The notes under the pieces were generated by a model. The model had not been told where the DNA came from, ran no database searches, and saw only the letters and a program-made list of their open reading frames with translations. The translations under genes and the position numbers were made by a program. Shown here one piece after another: positions 42,593-51,196 of a stretch of DNA of 64,000 nt. Source of the stretch: Variovorax jilinensis (lineage in GTDB: Bacteria > Pseudomonadota > Gammaproteobacteria > Burkholderiales > Burkholderiaceae_C); assembly GCF_030316885.1 (NCBI RefSeq), contig NZ_JASZYQ010000004.1, forward strand, positions 372,001 to 436,000, given 5' to 3'. Position 1 is the stretch's first letter; the number at the start of each line of letters is the position of its first letter.

Positions 42593-44896
42593 ATGGAAGT
42601 CGCGCTCTCCCTCGCTTCGCCGTTGCCACGTGCCGAGGGCGATGCCGTGGCCGCCGGCCCGGTGCTCGACGATCCGGCCGAGTGGCCGGCCTTCGGCCAT
42701 GCGCTCGAAGGCGAGGACGCGGCCAAGGGGCGCTGGGAATCGCAGGTGGTGGTCGAGGGCATGCATTGCGCGGCCTGCGCCTTCACGGTCGAGGCTGCGC
42801 TGATGCAGGTTCCCGGCGTGATCTCGGCCCAGGTCAATGCCGCGAGCCGGCGTGCCCGCGTCGTCTGGTCGTCGGCGGCGGTACGGCCTTCGCGCTGGTT
42901 CGCGGCCTCGGAGGCCGCGGGCTACCGGCTGGTGCCTGCCGGCGACACGCTCGCAGGCGCGCGGCGCCAGCGCGAGGCGCGTCGCGCGCTGTGGCGCTGG
43001 CTGGTGGCGGGCTTCTGCATGATGCAGGTGATGATGTATGCCTACCCGGCCTACATCGCGCACCCCGGCGAGATGTCGGCCGATGCCGTGCAGCTGATGC
43101 GCTGGGCCTCGTGGATGCTTTCGGTGCCGGTGCTGCTGTTCTCGTCCGGCCCCTTCTTCGGCAGTGCTCTGCGCGACCTGCGACAGCGCCGCATCGGCAT
43201 GGACCTTCCGGTGGCGCTCGGCATCGCGATCACCTTCGTGGTCAGCAGCGCCGCCACCTTCGATCCGCAGGGGCCGCTGGGCAACGAGGTGTACTTCGAT
43301 TCGCTCACGATGTTCGTGTTCTTCCTGCTGACCGGCCGCTGGCTCGAGGCGCGGCTGCGCGATCGCACGGCAGGCGCTCTCGATGCGCTCATGAACCGGT
43401 TGCCCGACAGCGTGCTGCGCCGGCGTGCCGACGGCGGATTCGAACGGGTCGCGCTGCGCCGCGTGGCGCTCGGCGACCTGTTGCGCGTGCTGCCCGGCGA
43501 GGCCTTCCTCGCCGACGGCGTGCTCGTTGCGGGCGATACCGCGGCCGACGAGGCGCTCATCACGGGCGAGTCGCGGCCGGTGCCGCGCCCGTGCGGATCG
43601 CGCGTGCTGGCCGGCAGCCACAACGTGGGCGCGGTGGTGGAGATGCGCGTCGAGGCGCTCGGCAAGTCCACGCGCTACGCCGAGATCGTGTCGCTGATGG
43701 AGGGTGCCTCGCTGCAGAAGCCGCGCCTGGCCCGGCTCGCCGACCGCGCGGCGCGGCCGTTCCTGATCGCGGTGCTGCTGGCCGCTGCCGCTGCCGCCCT
43801 GCATGGCTGGCATGCGGATTCGGGGCAGGCGCTGATGGTGGCCGTGGCGGTGCTGATCGTCACCTGTCCCTGCGCCTTGTCGCTCGCCACACCGGCGGCG
43901 ATGCTCGCGAGCGCGGGCCGGCTGGCGCGCGGCGGCCTGCTGGTGCGCAACCTGCAGGCGCTCGAGGCACTGGCGACGGTCGATCGCGTGGTGTTCGACA
44001 AGACCGGCACGCTGACGCGCGACACGCCGCGCCTCGATCGCGTCTACTGCCGCCAGGGCCTGCGGCCCGGCGATGCGGTGGCGCTGGCCGCCGCACTCGC
44101 GGCCCAGTCGCTGCATCCGGCCTCGCGCGCGCTCGTCGCGGCCTGGCAGGCGCAGCATCGCACCGCACCCGACTGGCGCGCGATGCAGCTCGGTGAGGTG
44201 GCGGGGCAGGGCCTCGAGGGAAGTCTCCAGCGCAGCGCTGGCGGGCCTCTGCGCCGCGTGCGTCTGGGCTCGGCCGCGTTCTGTGGCGTGCCCGCACTCG
44301 CAGTCGATGCGGCCCAGGTGCACCTGGCGGACGAGCAGGGCTGGATCGCGAGCTTCGTGCTGGCCGAGGACCTGCGCGAGGATGCGGCCGCGGCCGTGGC
44401 CGCACTGCAGGCGCAGGGCGTGGAGGTCTCGCTGCTCTCGGGCGACGGCGCCGCCGCGGCGGCCGAGGTGGCGCGCCAGGCCGGCATCGCCGACGCCAGC
44501 GGCGATTGCTCGCCCGAAGACAAGCTCGCGCGCATCCGGCAGCTGCAGGCCGAGGGGCACGTGGTCGCGATGGTCGGCGACGGCCTCAACGACGGACCGG
44601 TGCTGGCGCAGGCCCATGCCTCCTTTGCCTTCGGCCGCGCGGTGCCGCTGGCGCAGTCGCGTGCCGACTTCGTGGTGCAGGGCGATGCGCTCGAGGTGGT
44701 GCCGCACACCATCGCCCAGGCACGCCGCACGCTGCGCATCGTGCGCCAGAACCTGGGCTGGGCCGCGGGCTACAACGCGGTCTGCGTGCCGCTCGCCGTC
44801 ATGGGCTGGCTGCCACCGTGGCTCGCGGGACTCGGCATGGCCGCGAGCTCGCTGCTGGTGGTGCTCAACGCGGCGCGTCTCGCGAGGCCTGCCTGA
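42593..44896 (+). CDS. ccoI: Copper-exporting P-type ATPase for cbb3 oxidase assembly (CcoI/FixI)
   Basis: 767 residues. An N-terminal HMA domain holds GMHCAAC near residue 57-62. Eight membrane segments follow, with TCPCALSLATP (Cys-Pro-Cys metal site), DKTGTLT (phosphorylation) and VGDGLNDGPVLAQAH. It moves Cu(I) out of the cytoplasm for insertion into CcoN. The ccoS gene overlaps its stop and ccoNOQP follows, which supports the CcoI role over general copper efflux. An FNR-type dyad precedes it. Confidence 0.9.
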   Translation: MEVALSLASPLPRAEGDAVAAGPVLDDPAEWPAFGHALEGEDAAKGRWESQVVVEGMHCAACAFTVEAALMQVPGVISAQVNAASRRARVVWSSAAVRPSRWFAASEAAGYRLVPAGDTLAGARRQREARRALWRWLVAGFCMMQVMMYAYPAYIAHPGEMSADAVQLMRWASWMLSVPVLLFSSGPFFGSALRDLRQRRIGMDLPVALGIAITFVVSSAATFDPQGPLGNEVYFDSLTMFVFFLLTGRWLEARLRDRTAGALDALMNRLPDSVLRRRADGGFERVALRRVALGDLLRVLPGEAFLADGVLVAGDTAADEALITGESRPVPRPCGSRVLAGSHNVGAVVEMRVEALGKSTRYAEIVSLMEGASLQKPRLARLADRAARPFLIAVLLAAAAAALHGWHADSGQALMVAVAVLIVTCPCALSLATPAAMLASAGRLARGGLLVRNLQALEALATVDRVVFDKTGTLTRDTPRLDRVYCRQGLRPGDAVALAAALAAQSLHPASRALVAAWQAQHRTAPDWRAMQLGEVAGQGLEGSLQRSAGGPLRRVRLGSAAFCGVPALAVDAAQVHLADEQGWIASFVLAEDLREDAAAAVAALQAQGVEVSLLSGDGAAAAAEVARQAGIADASGDCSPEDKLARIRQLQAEGHVVAMVGDGLNDGPVLAQAHASFAFGRAVPLAQSRADFVVQGDALEVVPHTIAQARRTLRIVRQNLGWAAGYNAVCVPLAVMGWLPPWLAGLGMAASSLLVVLNAARLARPA

Positions 44897-45033
44897 TGGA
44901 CATCCTGTTCCTGCTCGTTCCGTTCTCGGTGGTGCTCGTGCTGGTCATCCTCGGCGGCCTGTGGTGGGCCGTGGACCGTGGGCAATTCGACGACATCGAA
45001 GGCGAGGGCGAACGCATTCTGCGCGACGATTGA
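44896..45033 (+). CDS. ccoS: cbb3 oxidase assembly protein CcoS
   Basis: 45 residues, with one membrane helix and the family signature LGGLWWAVDRGQFDD. It is required for cofactor insertion into the cbb3 oxidase. It starts one base before the end of the ccoI stop (TGATG overlap). Its own stop codon lies within the FNR box of ccoN. Confidence 0.93.
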   Translation: MDILFLLVPFSVVLVLVILGGLWWAVDRGQFDDIEGEGERILRDD

Positions 45034-45043
45034 TCTGCATCAA
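45030..45043. promoter_or_regulatory. Perfect FNR box upstream of ccoN
   Basis: TTGATCTGCATCAA is an exact match to the FNR/Anr consensus TTGAT-N4-ATCAA. It lies 56 bases upstream of the ccoN ATG and overlaps the ccoS stop codon. Confidence 0.85.
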
Positions 45044-45099
45044 CGCTGTGCCGCGGGGGGAGCCGGACACTGAACCGGTTCCAAACAAGAGGCTCCGCG

Positions 45100-46539
45100 A
45101 TGCATGCTCCGAATCCTTCCGCCCCGGTCTACAGCGACACGGTGGTGCGGCAGTTCGCTCTCATGTCGGTGGTCTGGGGCGTGGTCGGGATGCTGGTGGG
45201 CGTGATCATCGCCTCGCAGCTGGCCTGGCCCGACCTCAACTTCGGCATCCCCTGGCTCAGCTACGGGCGCCTGCGTCCGCTGCACACCAACGCGGTGATC
45301 TTCGCCTTCGGCGGCTGTGCGCTGATGGCGACCAGTTTCCACGTGGTGCAGCGCACCTGCCAGGTCCGTCTCTTCGCACCGGCGCTGGCCTCGTTCGTGT
45401 TCTGGGGCTGGCAGGCGGTGATCGTCGCGGCGGCGGTCAGCCTGCCGCTGGGCTACACGACCGGCAAGGAATACGCCGAACTCGAATGGCCGATCGACAT
45501 CCTGATCACGCTGGTCTGGGTGGCCTATGCGATCGTGTTCTTCGGCACCGTGGGCATCCGAAAGGTGCGCCACATCTACGTCGCCAACTGGTTCTACGGC
45601 GCCTTCATCATCGCGGTGGCGCTGCTGCACGTCGTCAACAGCGCCGAGATTCCGGCGGGGTGGATGAAGAGCTACTCGGCCTATGCGGGCGTGCAGGACG
45701 CGATGGTCCAGTGGTGGTACGGCCATAACGCGGTCGGCTTCTTCCTGACCGCCGGCTTCCTCGGGATGATGTACTACTACGTGCCCAAGCAGGCCGGTCG
45801 CCCGGTGTATTCGTACCGGCTGTCGATCGTCCACTTCTGGGCGCTGATCTTCGTCTACATGTGGGCCGGTCCCCACCACCTGCACTACACGGCACTGCCC
45901 GACTGGACGCAGTCGATCGGCATGGTGTTCTCGCTGATCCTGCTGGCGCCGAGCTGGGGCGGGATGATCAACGGCGTGATGACGCTCTCGGGTGCCTGGC
46001 ACAAGCTGCGCACCGACCCGATCCTGCGCTTCCTGATCGTCTCGCTGTCGTTCTACGGCATGGCGACCTTCGAGGGTCCGATGATGTCGATCAAGACGGT
46101 GAACGCGCTGTCGCACTACACCGACTGGACCATCGGACACGTGCACGCGGGCGCCCTCGGATGGGTCGGCCTGATCTCGATGGGCTCGCTCTACTACCTG
46201 ATTCCGCGCATGTACGGCCGCACCGAGATGTTCAGCGTGAAGGCGATCGAGCTGCACTTCTGGATGTCGACCGTGGGCATCGTGCTGTACATCGCCGCGA
46301 TGTGGATCGCGGGCGTGATGCAGGGCCTGATGTGGCGCGCGCTCAATGCCGACGGCACGCTGACCTACACCTTCGTCGAGAGCGTGAAGGCCACCTATCC
46401 CTACTACGTGGTGCGCCTGCTGGGCGGCGTGCTGTACCTGGGCGGCATGCTGATCATGGCCTGGAACGTCTGGATGACGGTGATCTCGGGCTTCAGCAAG
46501 CCCTCGCCGATTCCGCAGCACGCGCTGGCCCCCGCCTGA
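45100..46539 (+). CDS. ccoN: cbb3-type cytochrome c oxidase subunit I (CcoN)
   Basis: 479 residues with about 12 membrane helices. Conserved His ligands are visible in [42 protein letters not shown] and [13 protein letters not shown]. These bind heme b, CuB and heme b3. The catalytic subunit reduces O2 with very high affinity in the inner membrane. The gene begins 56 bases after a perfect FNR box, so induction at low oxygen is expected. Confidence 0.97.
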   Translation: MHAPNPSAPVYSDTVVRQFALMSVVWGVVGMLVGVIIASQLAWPDLNFGIPWLSYGRLRPLHTNAVIFAFGGCALMATSFHVVQRTCQVRLFAPALASFVFWGWQAVIVAAAVSLPLGYTTGKEYAELEWPIDILITLVWVAYAIVFFGTVGIRKVRHIYVANWFYGAFIIAVALLHVVNSAEIPAGWMKSYSAYAGVQDAMVQWWYGHNAVGFFLTAGFLGMMYYYVPKQAGRPVYSYRLSIVHFWALIFVYMWAGPHHLHYTALPDWTQSIGMVFSLILLAPSWGGMINGVMTLSGAWHKLRTDPILRFLIVSLSFYGMATFEGPMMSIKTVNALSHYTDWTIGHVHAGALGWVGLISMGSLYYLIPRMYGRTEMFSVKAIELHFWMSTVGIVLYIAAMWIAGVMQGLMWRALNADGTLTYTFVESVKATYPYYVVRLLGGVLYLGGMLIMAWNVWMTVISGFSKPSPIPQHALAPA

Positions 46540-46549
46540 GGAGAACACG

Positions 46550-47173
46550 ATGAGCGCCAAACCCCCTTCGGGCTTCTCGCACCAGAAGATCGAGACCAAC
46601 AACTTCCTGATGATCGTGCTGATCCTGCTGGTCATCGCCATCGGCGGCCTGGTCGAGATCGTGCCGCTGTTCTTCCAGCGTTCCACCACGCAGGCGATCG
46701 CCGGCGTCGAGCCGCTGTCCCCGCTGCAGCTCGCGGGCCGCGACATCTATCTGCGCGAGGGCTGCTACAACTGCCACTCGCAGATGATCCGGCCGCTGCG
46801 CGCCGAGACGCTGCGCTACGGCCACTACTCGGTGGCCGGCGAATTCGTCTACGACCATCCCTTCCAGTGGGGCAGCAAGCGCACCGGCCCCGACCTGCAG
46901 CGCGTCGGCGGCAAGTACAGCGACGAGTGGCATCGCATCCACCTGAACAACCCGCGCGACCTGGTGCCGGAGTCGAACATGCCGGCCTACGCCTGGCTCG
47001 AGAAGAACAGGCTCGACCCCGCGGAGTCGGCGCCCCGCATGACCGCGCTTCGAACCGTCGGCGTGCCCTACACGGACGCGCAGATCGCGGGTGCGGCAGC
47101 CGAAGTCAAGGGCAAGACCGAGATGGACGCGATGGTCGCCTACCTGCAGTCGCTCGGCCTCGCACTCAAGTAA
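46550..47173 (+). CDS. ccoO: cbb3 oxidase mono-heme subunit CcoO
   Basis: 207 residues. One N-terminal membrane helix (about 18-40) is followed by a cytochrome c domain with [21 protein letters not shown] near residues 74-90. The Met ligand lies in [12 protein letters not shown]. It passes electrons to CcoN. It starts 10 bases after ccoN. Confidence 0.96.
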   Translation: MSAKPPSGFSHQKIETNNFLMIVLILLVIAIGGLVEIVPLFFQRSTTQAIAGVEPLSPLQLAGRDIYLREGCYNCHSQMIRPLRAETLRYGHYSVAGEFVYDHPFQWGSKRTGPDLQRVGGKYSDEWHRIHLNNPRDLVPESNMPAYAWLEKNRLDPAESAPRMTALRTVGVPYTDAQIAGAAAEVKGKTEMDAMVAYLQSLGLALK

Positions 47174-47184
47174 GGACCACCGCG

Positions 47185-47331
47185 ATGGACATCATCACCA
47201 CCCTGCGCATCGTCGCCACGCTGGCCTCGTTCGCCATCTTCATCGGCATCTGGCTCTGGGCCTGGTCGCGCCGCAACAAGCAGGCCTTCGAGGAGGCCGC
47301 AAGACTCCCTTTCGAGGAGGATCCGGCATGA
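47185..47331 (+). CDS. ccoQ: cbb3 oxidase small subunit CcoQ
   Basis: 48 residues with one membrane helix and the family end AWSRRNKQAFEEAARLPFEED. It stabilises the cbb3 complex. It lies 11 bases after ccoO and overlaps ccoP as ATGA. Confidence 0.92.
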   Translation: MDIITTLRIVATLASFAIFIGIWLWAWSRRNKQAFEEAARLPFEEDPA

Positions 47332-48248
47332 GCGACTTCACCAGCAATTTCTGGTCGCATGTCGTGACCGCCATCGCGCTGGGCGGCATCGCGGCCTGCG
47401 CACTGCTGCTGTGGTGGACCGCACGCTTTCGCAGCGCGCCCACCGGCGACAACACCACGGGCCATGTCTGGGACGAGGACCTGCGCGAGATGAACAATCC
47501 GCTGCCGCGCTGGTGGATGGGCTTGTTCGTGCTGACCATCGTGTTCGGGGTCGGCTACCTGCTGGTCTTCCCAGGCCTGGGCAGCTACCGCGGCACGCTC
47601 GGCTGGTCGGCGGGCGGCGAGTATTCGAAGGATGTCGAGCGCGCCAATGCGGCGCTGGCGCCGGTCTATGCGAGCTTCAGCGCGCAGCCGGTCGAGCAGC
47701 TGGCTGGCGACCTGGCCGCGATGGCGGTCGGCGAGCGGCTGTTCCTCAACAACTGCGCCCAGTGCCACGGCTCGGATGCACGCGGCAGCAAGGGCTTTCC
47801 GAACCTGGCCGATGGCGACTGGCTGCACGGCGGCACGCCCGAGAAGATCCGGGAATCGATCACGCTCGGTCGCACCGGCGTGATGCCGCCGATGGCCGAG
47901 GCGGTCGGTTCGGCCGATGACGTGAAGAACCTCGCCAACTACGTCCTGAGCCTCTCGGACAGCCCGCACGACTCGGTGCGCGCCGGCCTCGGCAAGAGCA
48001 AGTTCGCCGCCTGCGCGGCCTGCCACGGCATCGGTGGCGTCGGCAACACCGCGCTCGGTGCGCCGAACCTCACCGACAAGGTCTGGCTCCATGGCTTCGG
48101 CCAGGAGGCGATCATCGCGATGATCAACCAGGGGAAGGTCAACCACATGCCCGCGCAGCAGGGCCGGCTGACCGAGGCCCAGATCCACGTGCTCACGTCC
48201 TACGTCTGGGGTCTCTCGAACAAGGCGACGCCGGCGGCGGCGCAGTGA
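47328..48248 (+). CDS. ccoP: cbb3 oxidase di-heme subunit CcoP
   Basis: 306 residues. Two membrane helices near the N-terminus (about 8-28 and 62-82) are followed by two cytochrome c domains with CAQCH and CAACH heme sites. The CcoP marker HVWDEDLREMNNPLPRWW is at about 45-62. It accepts electrons from soluble cytochromes or azurin and passes them to CcoO. Confidence 0.96.
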   Translation: MSDFTSNFWSHVVTAIALGGIAACALLLWWTARFRSAPTGDNTTGHVWDEDLREMNNPLPRWWMGLFVLTIVFGVGYLLVFPGLGSYRGTLGWSAGGEYSKDVERANAALAPVYASFSAQPVEQLAGDLAAMAVGERLFLNNCAQCHGSDARGSKGFPNLADGDWLHGGTPEKIRESITLGRTGVMPPMAEAVGSADDVKNLANYVLSLSDSPHDSVRAGLGKSKFAACAACHGIGGVGNTALGAPNLTDKVWLHGFGQEAIIAMINQGKVNHMPAQQGRLTEAQIHVLTSYVWGLSNKATPAAAQ

Positions 48249-48258
48249 ACCCCGGGCC

Positions 48259-49758
48259 ATGAGCGAACTGGCGACCTCCGTGACTGATCGAGCCCCGGCG
48301 CCGAAGCCCGCGTCCCCGCGCAAGGTGATTCCGATCGCGCCCGCAGCCGAGGCGCGCGAGGAGCAGGTCGGCCTCTATGAGGCGCACAGGAAGATCTACG
48401 CGCGCGGCGTGGACGGCCGCTTCGCGCGCTGGCGCTGGGCGCTGGTGTTCGCGACCCAGCTGGTGTTCTACGGCCTGCCCTGGCTCGAATGGGGGCAGCG
48501 GCAGGCGGTGCTGTTCGACCTCGGCGCACGCCGCTTCTTCATCTTCGGGCTGGTGCTGTATCCGCAGGACCTGATCTATCTCACGGGACTGCTCGTGATC
48601 TCGGCGCTGTCGCTGTTCCTGTTCACCGCGGTGGCGGGGCGGCTGTGGTGCGGCTATGCCTGCCCGCAGACGGTCTACACCGAGATGTTCATGTGGATCG
48701 AGGAGAAGATCGAAGGCAGCCGCAACGCGCGCATCCGGCTCGACGGCGGCGGCTTCACGGCCGAGAAGCTGGTCAAGAAGTGGTTCAAGCACGTGGTCTG
48801 GATCGCGATCGGCCTGTGGACCGGCTTCAGCTTCGTCGGCTACTTCACGCCGATCCGCGAGCTGGGCCTCGAATTCCTGCAGACGCGCATGGGCGCGTGG
48901 GAGATCTTCTGGGTGCTCTTCTACGGCTTCGCCACCTACGGCAACGCGGGCTTCATGCGCGAGCAGGTGTGCAAGTACATGTGCCCCTACGCCCGCTTCC
49001 AGAGCGCGATGTTCGACCGCGACACGCTGATCGTGAGCTACGACCCGCAGCGCGGCGAACCGCGCGGCGTGCGCGCGAAGGCGCGTGCGGCGGCCAGGCC
49101 GATGGCATCGGCCATGTCGAGTCCGGCGCGCGGCGACTGCATCGACTGCAAGCTGTGCGTGCAGGTCTGCCCGACCGGCATCGACATCCGCGACGGCCTG
49201 CAGTACGAGTGCATCGGCTGCGGCCTGTGCGTCGACGCCTGCAACCTCGTGATGGACAAGATGGCCACGCCGCGCGGCCTGATCCGCTATGCGACCCAGA
49301 ACGGCATGGCCGCACGCTGGACGCCGCGCCAGCTGCTGCGGCGCGTGCTGCGGCCGCGGGTGCTGGTCTACGGCGCGGTGCTCGCGGCGCTGAGCATCGG
49401 CCTGCTCGCGAGCCTGGTGGCGCGCACGCCGCTCAAGGTCGACGTGGTGCGCGACCGCGCCTCGCTCGCGCGCATCGCCGAGGGCGGACAGCTCGAGAAC
49501 GTCTACCGGCTGCAGATCATGAACGCCACCGAGACGCCGCAGCGCTACCGGATCACGGCCAGCGGGCTCGCCGGCCTGCATGTCTCGTCGGAGGACACCG
49601 TCGAGGTCGCACCCGCGCAGTCGCGCTGGGTCGCGGTCCGGCTCCAGCTGCCCTATGGCAGCGCGCCGGCGGGCTCGCACAAGGTGCAGTTCGAGATTCG
49701 CGCCGAGAGCGGCGAGGCCTCGGTCGCCGAGCCCGCCGTGTTCCTGGTGCCGCGCTGA
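48259..49758 (+). CDS. ccoG: cbb3 oxidase accessory ferredoxin-like protein CcoG (RdxA/FixG)
   Basis: 499 residues with about five membrane helices and two 4Fe-4S sites, CIDCKLCVQVCP and CIGCGLCVDAC. The family features GRLWCGYACPQTVYTEMF and CKYMCPYARFQSAMFD are also present. A C-terminal immunoglobulin-like domain (FixG_C) starts near residue 400. CcoG reduces Cu(II) to Cu(I) for oxidase assembly. It lies 10 bases after ccoP. Confidence 0.95.
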   Translation: MSELATSVTDRAPAPKPASPRKVIPIAPAAEAREEQVGLYEAHRKIYARGVDGRFARWRWALVFATQLVFYGLPWLEWGQRQAVLFDLGARRFFIFGLVLYPQDLIYLTGLLVISALSLFLFTAVAGRLWCGYACPQTVYTEMFMWIEEKIEGSRNARIRLDGGGFTAEKLVKKWFKHVVWIAIGLWTGFSFVGYFTPIRELGLEFLQTRMGAWEIFWVLFYGFATYGNAGFMREQVCKYMCPYARFQSAMFDRDTLIVSYDPQRGEPRGVRAKARAAARPMASAMSSPARGDCIDCKLCVQVCPTGIDIRDGLQYECIGCGLCVDACNLVMDKMATPRGLIRYATQNGMAARWTPRQLLRRVLRPRVLVYGAVLAALSIGLLASLVARTPLKVDVVRDRASLARIAEGGQLENVYRLQIMNATETPQRYRITASGLAGLHVSSEDTVEVAPAQSRWVAVRLQLPYGSAPAGSHKVQFEIRAESGEASVAEPAVFLVPR

Positions 49759-49778
49759 ACGAAGAAGACCCACGAAGG

Positions 49779-50063
49779 ATGAAGACCATGAACAAGGACC
49801 AGAACCCGCCTCCAGCCGCCGCGCCATGGTGGCGCTTCCCGCTCGTCTGGATGGTGATCGGCGGGCCCGGCCTGGTGGTGCTCGCGAGCTTCGTCACGCT
49901 GTGGCTTGCGCTGTCGCGACCCGATCCGGTGGTGGAGGAGGACTACTACCGAAAGGGCGTCGAGCTCAGCCGCCCGCCGGTCGACAAGAAGCTGATCCCC
50001 GCCATGGCCGGCCGCAACCATGCGGCCACCCCGGAGGCGGACGTGCCACAGCCGCGGCATTGA
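49779..50063 (+). CDS. ccoH: cbb3 oxidase accessory protein CcoH/FixH
   Basis: 94 residues from ATG 49779 (or ATG 49788). One membrane helix (about 22-45) is followed by DPVVEEDYYRKGVEL, the FixH marker that interacts with CcoN. The protein is shorter than many FixH proteins, which carry a longer periplasmic domain. It follows ccoG by 20 bases. Confidence 0.88.
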   Translation: MKTMNKDQNPPPAAAPWWRFPLVWMVIGGPGLVVLASFVTLWLALSRPDPVVEEDYYRKGVELSRPPVDKKLIPAMAGRNHAATPEADVPQPRH

Positions 50064-50067
50064 CGGC

Positions 50068-50373
50068 ATGAGACGCCGAACCGCTCCGAAGGCGACATCC
50101 GAAGCGCGGCCGCGCGGAGGGACACCCGTGCGCGCGCGGCGCTGGATGTGGATCCTGTGGCCGGCCTTCCTGCTGGCCTGCGCGCTCGAGATGCTGGTGT
50201 TCGCGCTGGTCGATCCGGGCGACCTGAACTGGCGCGGCGAGGCGCTGGGTGCCTCGCGGCAGGCGGTCTACACGATGGCCTTCTTCGCCTTCTGGCTGCT
50301 GGCCACGGGATCGGGCGCGCTCACGCTGCTGCTGACCCGGCCCGCGGCCGAGGTCAACAGGCCGGGGCGTTGA
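50068..50373 (+). CDS. Small two-helix membrane protein of the cco cluster
   Basis: 101 residues from ATG 50068. A basic N-terminus of about 30 residues is followed by two membrane helices (WILWPAFLLACALEMLVFALV and AFFAFWLLATGSGALTLLL). A GTG near 50128 gives a shorter form. The loop between the helices has DPGDLNWRGEALGASRQAVYT. I do not recognise the family. It lies 4 bases after ccoH, so it is probably part of the oxidase assembly operon. Its last 20 bases overlap the convergent fnr gene. Confidence 0.65.
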   Translation: MRRRTAPKATSEARPRGGTPVRARRWMWILWPAFLLACALEMLVFALVDPGDLNWRGEALGASRQAVYTMAFFAFWLLATGSGALTLLLTRPAAEVNRPGR

Positions 50374-51088
50374 CGATGCGGCGCAGTGCGTCGGGGTCGA
50401 CGATGCGCACGTTGCGCTGCTCGACCTCGACCATGCCGTCGGCCGCGAACTTCGACAGCGTGCGGCTCACAGTCTCGAGCTTGAGGCCGAGGTAGCTGCC
50501 GATCTCCTCGCGCGTCATGCGCAGCACCAGTTCGGAGCGCGAGAAGCCGCGCGCATGCAGACGCTGCACGAGGTTCAGCAGGAAGGCGGCCAGCCGCTCC
50601 TCCGCGCGCATGCTGCCGAGCAGCAGCATCACGCCGTGCTCGCGCACGATCTCGCGGCTCATGATCTGGTGCACGTGGCGCTGCAGCGCCGTCACCTCGC
50701 GCGACAACTCCTCGATGCGGTCGAAGGGCATCACGCAGACCTCGGAATCTTCCAGCGCCACGGCGTCGCAGGTGTGCTGGTCGTTGACGATGCCGTCCAG
50801 GCCGATGATCTCGCCGGCCATCTGGAAGCCCGTAACCTGGTCGCGGCCGTCCTCGCTCGCCACGCGCGTCTTGAACACGCCGGTGCGGATCGCGTAGAGC
50901 GAGGTGAAGGCCTCGCCGTTGCGGAACAGCGTCTCGCGCCGCTTCACCTTGCGTCGCGTGGCGACGATGTCGTCGATGCGCTGCAGCTCGCCCGGCGCCA
51001 GTCCGACCGGCATGCACAGCTCGCGCAGGTTGCAGTTCGAGCAGGCGACCTTGATGTTTTCGGGTTTGATTGATGCGGTCGAGGTCAT
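50354..51088 (-). CDS. fnr: FNR-type anaerobic transcription regulator
   Basis: 244 residues from ATG 51088. The N-terminal Cys cluster CSNCNLRELC gives Cys16, Cys19 and Cys25, with a fourth Cys in NDQHTCDAV. Together they should bind the oxygen-labile 4Fe-4S cluster. The cyclic-nucleotide-like domain and dimerisation helix are followed by the HTH EEIGSYLGLKLETVSRTL, which carries the Glu-x-x-Ser-Arg recognition residues of FNR. It probably acts on the TTGAT-type dyads at 41702-53348. An FNR dyad also lies between it and hemN, so it may regulate itself. Confidence 0.93.
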   Translation of the reverse strand: MTSTASIKPENIKVACSNCNLRELCMPVGLAPGELQRIDDIVATRRKVKRRETLFRNGEAFTSLYAIRTGVFKTRVASEDGRDQVTGFQMAGEIIGLDGIVNDQHTCDAVALEDSEVCVMPFDRIEELSREVTALQRHVHQIMSREIVREHGVMLLLGSMRAEERLAAFLLNLVQRLHARGFSRSELVLRMTREEIGSYLGLKLETVSRTLSKFAADGMVEVEQRNVRIVDPDALRRIVNAPAC

Positions 51089-51122
51089 GTCCAAATTGTC
51101 CGATGTCAAGGAGCGCGGATGC

Positions 51123-51136
51123 TTGATGCAGGTCAA
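51123..51136. promoter_or_regulatory. FNR-type dyad between fnr and hemN
   Basis: TTGATGCAGGTCAA has a perfect left half TTGAT and a right half GTCAA with one change, spacer of four. It lies 60 bases upstream of hemN and 34 bases upstream of fnr. Confidence 0.65.
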
Positions 51137-51196
51137 GGTTTGCGGGCCGCGTCGGCGGCATAGTGACACATCGAAGCCTCCAGCACCCCGACCGCG

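Noticed and set aside
41783..44707. A 974-codon minus-strand frame opposite ompW and ccoI
   Set aside because: The plus strand has unmistakable OmpW and P-type ATPase motifs here; this frame is a GC-driven shadow.
45320..45350. TTTCCACGTGGTG near 45336 as a third parS site
   Set aside because: Only the CACGTG core and one arm fit; the right arm (GTGCAG) breaks the palindrome, so it is ordinary ccoN coding sequence.
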